The notes below the pieces were generated by a model. The model did no database searches. It worked only from the letters and a program-made list of their open reading frames with translations, and was not told where the DNA came from. A program made the position numbers and the translations under genes. Below, one piece after another: positions 42,099 through 46,994 of a stretch of 46,994 nucleotides of DNA. Numbering within the stretch: position 1 is the first letter of the stretch; each line of letters begins with the position of its first letter. Source of the stretch: Promethearchaeota archaeon (GTDB lineage: Archaea > Asgardarchaeota > Lokiarchaeia > Sigyniarchaeales > SOKP01); NCBI GenBank assembly GCA_019894975.1, contig JAGXNO010000028.1, positions 1-46,994 on the forward strand, read 5' to 3'.

Positions 42099-43907
42099 TT
42101 ATCCTTTCTTATCTGCTTCTTTTACCAATTTATCGAGTTCTGATTTCTTTTCTAAAGATTTATCGATTAATTCATCAGTGCTTATATTTTCTTCTAAAGT
42201 ACTCTTCGGTTGTTTTGTAGATTCCCCATTTTCTAGACCTGTAGATGCTTTTGACTTGCTAGGTTTAACTAATACGGATTTAGGTGCAACCCCTAAATCT
42301 TTGTTATACGCTTTCCTAAATGCAACTTCTGAAGGCATTATTACTACATTCGGTGCATTACTTCTATTAAGAGTCCTCTTGAATTTTCTCACTTTTCTAA
42401 CTGGTTTTGGATATTTTAAAAACCTCTGATAAGCTATAAAATATCCCCCTAAACAAACTGTAGCGAGACTTACAAAAATTAATAATGCAGCAAATATCCA
42501 TGGTTCAGGATCTGAGGATGGCAAAACTCCGATCCATGATTCTATGTAAGAAATGCTTAAATAAACATCCGTTATTGATATAGTAATATTATTATCTAAC
42601 CCGAAATCTTCAGCTAAATACACTTGTATTGATAGAGTAAATTCTTCATATGGTAATATTTTCGAAACAATATCAAAACTACCATCCTCAGGAGCATCTT
42701 GCCACCCAGACGAATTATCATAATCTATTAAACTTATAGTTTGCTCAAATTTCCTATCATTAATGTATATTCTGATTTGGGAATTTTGGGAGGATTCGGT
42801 CCAATTTTGATCGATTTTATATTTAAAATTTAGACTAGCATTAGTAATTTGAATAGTTGAATTACCTACTGTACGATTAATTGCATTCAAATCTTGATTC
42901 CAAGATAAAGCTGTAAACTGATTAATTTTTTTTACATAGGAAAAAGTCAAATTCAAAGTTTTAAAGCGTACATCGTCAAAGTGATCTCTATCAAGACTAG
43001 AATTATTATCTTCGCAATACATATATATTCCTAAAACAATTGTAAAATTATTATGCCCTGGGTCAACTGCTAAAACGTTATTTATAGCATCAATTATAGC
43101 CTGTTTTCCATAAGCTCCTATTAATCCTTCTACATCATAAAACAGAAGACCCTCATTACCTAATAAACGTGTTTGATTAAACGCAATCCTGTAAGTATTC
43201 AATTCATCAACATCTAATGTAGTAATTTCAACATAAAATTGAATATAATCATATTTTTCGTATTGGTTTATCGACACCGTACCTGGATCCCACCTAGCAG
43301 TGGTATCACCTGGTGTATCAATATTTCGATCAACACTTGCGTTTATTATGGCATCGAAACTTGCATCAGTAATAATGTAATCTGTCATGTCAACAGGTAA
43401 ACTCACATTTGTTCTCCAATGCATACGAGGAGTATTTTTAGGTTGTCCACCAGTTTCTCCTTCCCACCACCAATGACTACACCAAACCCCATCATCATCA
43501 ATCCCATAATATGGAACAGATGCACGTTGGGGAACAACCACTAATTCAGATTTATTGAAAGCTTCCCAATTTGATTGTGTGGCGGCATTAAGGAGAACTT
43601 GTTCTTCATATGATTCTCCTATTATTAATGCGTTTGCTTGATTTGGACTAGTAGATGAAATTGCGTCAGAAACATCTCCTTCAATGGTTGGATACCATGG
43701 ATCAACTGGTTCTTGAAAATCAGAATTAATAATCCATGCCGCATCGTCTACTGTCACGTTTCCAGAAGTATAAAGATCTTGGAAAAATCTAGTATCCAAA
43801 GAGGTTTTACTAGTCTGATTTGTTCCAATAAAAAGATTTAAAGAAGAAATAATAAGAATAACGAATAAAAAGGAAAAAACTATCTTGAGATTACTTTTAG
43901 ATTTCAT
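42099..43907 (-). CDS. Surface protein paralogue C (single-pass, conserved cytosolic tail)
   Basis: 602 residues, the first gene of the group on the minus strand. Signal segment ~8-27, extracellular region with DxNSSLDRD and many sequons, membrane helix ~470-492, tail KYPKPVRKVRKFKRTL, PSEVAFRKAY (525-534) and coiled-coil end ELIDKSLEKKSEL (579-591), very like A. GGTGAT lies upstream of the ATG, and ACTTAAATAG at 43942-43951 (read on the minus strand) is a plausible TATA box. 175 bp separate it from paralogue B. Confidence 0.8.
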   Translation of the reverse strand: MKSKSNLKIVFSFLFVILIISSLNLFIGTNQTSKTSLDTRFFQDLYTSGNVTVDDAAWIINSDFQEPVDPWYPTIEGDVSDAISSTSPNQANALIIGESYEEQVLLNAATQSNWEAFNKSELVVVPQRASVPYYGIDDDGVWCSHWWWEGETGGQPKNTPRMHWRTNVSLPVDMTDYIITDASFDAIINASVDRNIDTPGDTTARWDPGTVSINQYEKYDYIQFYVEITTLDVDELNTYRIAFNQTRLLGNEGLLFYDVEGLIGAYGKQAIIDAINNVLAVDPGHNNFTIVLGIYMYCEDNNSSLDRDHFDDVRFKTLNLTFSYVKKINQFTALSWNQDLNAINRTVGNSTIQITNASLNFKYKIDQNWTESSQNSQIRIYINDRKFEQTISLIDYDNSSGWQDAPEDGSFDIVSKILPYEEFTLSIQVYLAEDFGLDNNITISITDVYLSISYIESWIGVLPSSDPEPWIFAALLIFVSLATVCLGGYFIAYQRFLKYPKPVRKVRKFKRTLNRSNAPNVVIMPSEVAFRKAYNKDLGVAPKSVLVKPSKSKASTGLENGESTKQPKSTLEENISTDELIDKSLEKKSELDKLVKEADKKG

Positions 43908-44064
43908 TTAAATCATATCACCATTTATTTGGAATTTCTAACTATTTAAGTTATATTAATTTGAATAAACTTTAATTAAATAATAATAATAAATAATACT
44001 TAAGACATAATAATATTTATTTTATCTTAAAAAACTTATTTAACGAAATTCGAGGTATTGAAAT

Positions 44065-45318
44065 TTGATCCAAGGTATTTTGACATTTCAGTTTAAGATT
44101 AATCAGAAAGAGACAGGAGAAATAGAACCAGAATTCGCTCCAATCCAATTAATATTTCGAGAGGAACGATTTGATGAAGATAATTTTTCTGAATTACTTA
44201 ATGATAATGATCTATTTGCTATCTTTTACCAACACACTACTGGTTTGTTTGGAGTAAAATACAGCTATAGCAATTTTTATGCAGGAAGACTAAAAGAAAC
44301 ACCTTTTCAAGTAATATCCTATTTTAAACAAGTAGCTGATGGCACTCAATATTTAGCAATGTCTATTTTTGAATTAGATGATGAAATTGAAATTTTTGAA
44401 GATTTAATAAAAGACATGGGAAATCGATTAGATACAATCTTTGATAAATTAACAAGAGCCAAAAGTTCGAAACAAGTCTCTTTAATAGAAAATATAAACA
44501 TTAGGTTGAAAAATGAAATAAAATTTACAATATTTCAAGTGGATAGATTATCTAATTTAGATAAACTTCAAAAAGTGGCTTTAATCTACAATAGCGAAGA
44601 AAGAATGAAAATCTTAGAAATCTTGCGTGAACGTCCAATTGCGAAAAAAGAATTAAAAAGCATTATTGAAAAAATGTCTGCAACTGTCAACATAGACATA
44701 CTTCTTCAGCCTTTTCTGGAATTGAATTTAATTAGACGTGATTGGATAAAAGGAGAAAAAGACAAGAAAACTGGTGAAATTCAGCATCAAGGAGAATATT
44801 TGTTTTTAGTGAAGGATATTCTCATAGCCCGGATCCCAAATGAGAATTTATTGAATCATTTCAAGGAGACGAAAAATGAATTACTCCCATTCTATAGACA
44901 AAAAGTAGTAGATTATTTCTCAAATTATGATCCTTACACGCAATCTACAGAAGAAACCAAAAAAATAGCCTCAATCCTGTTAAGCCCTGATGCCTACGAT
45001 TTTTTCGTCCTGATGAGACACAACCATTACCCACTCGACAAAATCCCTAAAATCTTCTCGGAATTTGCTGTCACTGAAATACTATTAGATGATTTAAAGG
45101 ATATAAACATTATAACGGAAATAACAGACGAGAACGAGCGCAAGTGGATTTGTTTGCTTACAGAGATTAAACCTTTAATTATCTTCCCGGAGTATTTGCT
45201 ACCTAAAATTAGAGAAGCATATAAGAATGAAGATGATGATGGTAGGATCACTTTTGAAATTGCGAAAAAGGCTCTTAGCTTGTTAGAAATTACCTATCCC
45301 GAGAAAGTGAAATTTTAG
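44065..45318 (+). CDS. Asgard-type protein with central winged helix
   Basis: 417 residues. N-terminal ~130 residues form alternating strands and helices (MIQGILTFQFKI..., then YLAMSIFELDDEIEIFEDLI), perhaps longin-like. A winged helix follows at about 170-260 (NSEERMKILEILRERPIAKKELKSI, then LNLIRRDWI). The C-terminal third is a second helical, HTH-like domain (LSPDAYDFFVLMRHNHYPLDKIP). No enzyme motif. TTG start with GAGGT 8 nt upstream. It is divergent from the surface-protein genes and could regulate them. Family not recognised by name. Confidence 0.6.
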   Translation: MIQGILTFQFKINQKETGEIEPEFAPIQLIFREERFDEDNFSELLNDNDLFAIFYQHTTGLFGVKYSYSNFYAGRLKETPFQVISYFKQVADGTQYLAMSIFELDDEIEIFEDLIKDMGNRLDTIFDKLTRAKSSKQVSLIENINIRLKNEIKFTIFQVDRLSNLDKLQKVALIYNSEERMKILEILRERPIAKKELKSIIEKMSATVNIDILLQPFLELNLIRRDWIKGEKDKKTGEIQHQGEYLFLVKDILIARIPNENLLNHFKETKNELLPFYRQKVVDYFSNYDPYTQSTEETKKIASILLSPDAYDFFVLMRHNHYPLDKIPKIFSEFAVTEILLDDLKDINIITEITDENERKWICLLTEIKPLIIFPEYLLPKIREAYKNEDDDGRITFEIAKKALSLLEITYPEKVKF

Positions 45319-45348
45319 TATTTAATAAAAACGAGATGATATTACAAA

Positions 45349-46994
45349 ATGTATTTATTTAAAGATAAAGATGTAATTGAGGTACCAATTACCTGTAAAT
45401 TCTGTTTAAAGGAAATTAACTTTCCAATATCAAAAAAAGAATACCAAGATGTAAAGAAATTTCCATTAAAAAGAGAAAATATTCACGGAGATCCCGAACA
45501 CAAATTAACAGTTTTTATAAATATGAGTCTAGAGGTTGAAAATTTCGAAATACAAGACCTAACTGAAAAAGAGGAAGAAGTTGCCTATTCTGAAGAATTA
45601 ATTAAACAAGTATTAAGTGATATTGATTTAACAGATGAAGAAATTGAGTTGTATTTTCGATCAACCGGACGTGAAACTGTATCGCTTGGTGAGATCTCGA
45701 TTTTAATTGGCAAATCAAAGGAAGTCTGTAAGAAAATTGTTGATAAATTTATTGAAAAAGGATTGTTTAAAGAAATTATTGGAGCTACTCCTCATTATGC
45801 TGCGTTACCACCATATGCCGCTTTAGTAGCTCAATTGAAAAACTTTTATACCTATATTTCTGATATCAAATCGAAAATTCCAATCCAATTAGAGAGATCA
45901 TTTGCTCAACTTGAAACGCAAGCCAAGGGTATGGAAACTTTAAAAGACTCCAGTGAAGCGATGTTAGAATTAAAAGAAAAGATGATCGATCAAATCCAGG
46001 CTCAAAAAAAAGAGTTTAATCAAACAATAACAGCAATAGATCAGATTAAAAATATCACAAAAGATATTTCAGGTTTAGGAGATGTTACAAAAAATATTTC
46101 AGAGGATCAGATAGGAAGCTTAACTTCACAATTTGACACCCTTAATCAGAAAACTTCACAAATTATAAAGAACCAAGTCGATGGGCTAAGAACTCAATTA
46201 GGGGACGTCAAGCAAATTGTAACTGATAATCTACAAAAATTAAGGTTAGGTGTCATCCAACAAGCTGTAGGGGATATAATCGAAAAAGTTATTAATTCCA
46301 GATTAAAAGATATTACTGATAATCTTAATGTACAATTAAGCGTAAGTCAAACTGTGTTTGCTGATGAATTAAAAAAGGCGACACAAGGTATAGATTCTGA
46401 ATTTGTTTCTAAATTGAGAAGCTCTATTGAAGATGCTGTTAAAAATGTTGAAGGAATTGGTATAAAATCAGATGATGAGAAAGAGAGAGCATTTTCGGAT
46501 ATTATGGATAATTTTAATAAAGCTGCAAAGTTGGCTGAAGCAAAAATTGATGGACTTTCAGGAGATATTTTTCAATCATTTGGAAATATACGGGAGATCT
46601 TTTCTAAAGGAATTGTAGACACTTTAAATAATACTTTAAACGATATCTTGAATCGTTTGGAGCTTAGTGAAAAAACTACAAACCAATTCTGGGAACAATC
46701 AAAAAAAGCGAAGGGGGCAATTACCATGAAAGATATTTGGTTTGTTCGTTCGCCAGAAGCCGCTAAAGCTCATATTAATGATGAAATCTCAAAAGCAAAA
46801 ATGAGGGTACTAATTGTTGCTCCTGATCTTCTAGATATTGAAATAGATGCTATCAAAGCACGCCCTTCACGAATTAACTTTAGAATTTCTACTCATATTG
46901 ATCCAAATATTAAAGCGCATGAAGCTGTATTACAAGAGTTAGATCAAATGGATAACGTTGATTATAGAAATAGGACTCTACAGAACTTATGGGG
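45349..46994 (+). CDS. TrmB-like regulator with long coiled coil, 3'-truncated by the window
   Basis: Open from ATG 45349 to the window end without stop (about 548 residues), 31 bp after the previous gene. Residues 1-70 contain CKFC and an HGDPEH segment, an Asgard-like N-terminal domain. Residues ~95-165 are a TrmB-type winged helix (TDEEIELYFRSTG, VDKFIEKGLFKE, HYAALPP). Residues ~170-455 are a long coiled coil with Q/K-rich heptads. The C-terminus (WFVRSPEAAKAHINDEI, then MRVLIVAPDLLDIE) resembles the PLD-like sensor/ligand domain seen after TrmB. Likely a regulator or scaffold. Confidence 0.75.
   Translation, partial: MYLFKDKDVIEVPITCKFCLKEINFPISKKEYQDVKKFPLKRENIHGDPEHKLTVFINMSLEVENFEIQDLTEKEEEVAYSEELIKQVLSDIDLTDEEIELYFRSTGRETVSLGEISILIGKSKEVCKKIVDKFIEKGLFKEIIGATPHYAALPPYAALVAQLKNFYTYISDIKSKIPIQLERSFAQLETQAKGMETLKDSSEAMLELKEKMIDQIQAQKKEFNQTITAIDQIKNITKDISGLGDVTKNISEDQIGSLTSQFDTLNQKTSQIIKNQVDGLRTQLGDVKQIVTDNLQKLRLGVIQQAVGDIIEKVINSRLKDITDNLNVQLSVSQTVFADELKKATQGIDSEFVSKLRSSIEDAVKNVEGIGIKSDDEKERAFSDIMDNFNKAAKLAEAKIDGLSGDIFQSFGNIREIFSKGIVDTLNNTLNDILNRLELSEKTTNQFWEQSKKAKGAITMKDIWFVRSPEAAKAHINDEISKAKMRVLIVAPDLLDIEIDAIKARPSRINFRISTHIDPNIKAHEAVLQELDQMDNVDYRNRTLQNLW

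Overview
The window is AT-rich, gene-dense DNA that most probably comes from an Asgard archaeon of the Lokiarchaeia type. This is inferred from gene content only; no homology search was possible. Archaeal markers are a RIO1 kinase, an MCT-1-like PUA protein, an archaeal-type DhnA/ADH-synthase aldolase, an XPF/ERCC4 nuclease with HhH tail and TATA boxes of the TTTAAATA kind. Asgard hallmarks are a Ras/Rab-like small GTPase, a longin-domain protein fused to an Arf-like GTPase, large single-pass surface proteins, and a short peptide resembling Loki-type C-terminal sorting signals.

Layout. 1-2.5 kb: 3' end of a sulfatase, a zinc-ribbon membrane protein, and a remnant of another sulfatase 3' end. 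2.5-8 kb: RIO1 kinase, GNAT protein, short-chain reductase, multi-cluster Fe-S/HTH protein, M50B-like membrane protease. 8.3-11.4 kb: tryptophanase-family lyase and class III CoA-transferase. 11.5-13.9 kb: two small unknown proteins, PUA protein, 2H phosphoesterase. 13.9-18 kb: two GTPases flanking a convergent coiled-coil protein, then a divergent phosphohexomutase. 18.2-24.8 kb: PadR regulator, 1387-residue double FtsX/MacB-type permease and two ABC ATPases; an identical 22-bp operator pattern precedes both padR and the permease. 25-34.5 kb: acyl-CoA dehydrogenase, TSUP transporter, ERCC4 nuclease, a YdjM-like membrane hydrolase with no normal start codon, a tail-anchored subtilase, ADH synthase, QueG-like Fe-S protein, NadB and two tandem low-molecular-weight phosphatases. 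34.6-38.4 kb: a V4R-like protein, 3-hydroxyacyl-CoA dehydrogenase, enoyl-CoA hydratase, GNAT. 38.4-43.9 kb: three tandem paralogous surface proteins with conserved cytosolic tails. 44-47 kb: two divergently placed winged-helix proteins, the second (TrmB-like, long coiled coil) running off the window.

Working together: lyase, CoA-transferase, acyl-CoA dehydrogenase, hydroxyacyl-CoA dehydrogenase and enoyl-CoA hydratase fit amino-acid or fatty-acid degradation through CoA esters, although they do not form one operon. The PadR-permease-ATPase block is a regulated export or lipoprotein-extraction-type ABC system. The GTPase/longin/coiled-coil group and the surface-protein trio are the best candidates for undescribed, Asgard-specific systems. 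No rRNA, tRNA, CRISPR array or insertion sequence was recognised.
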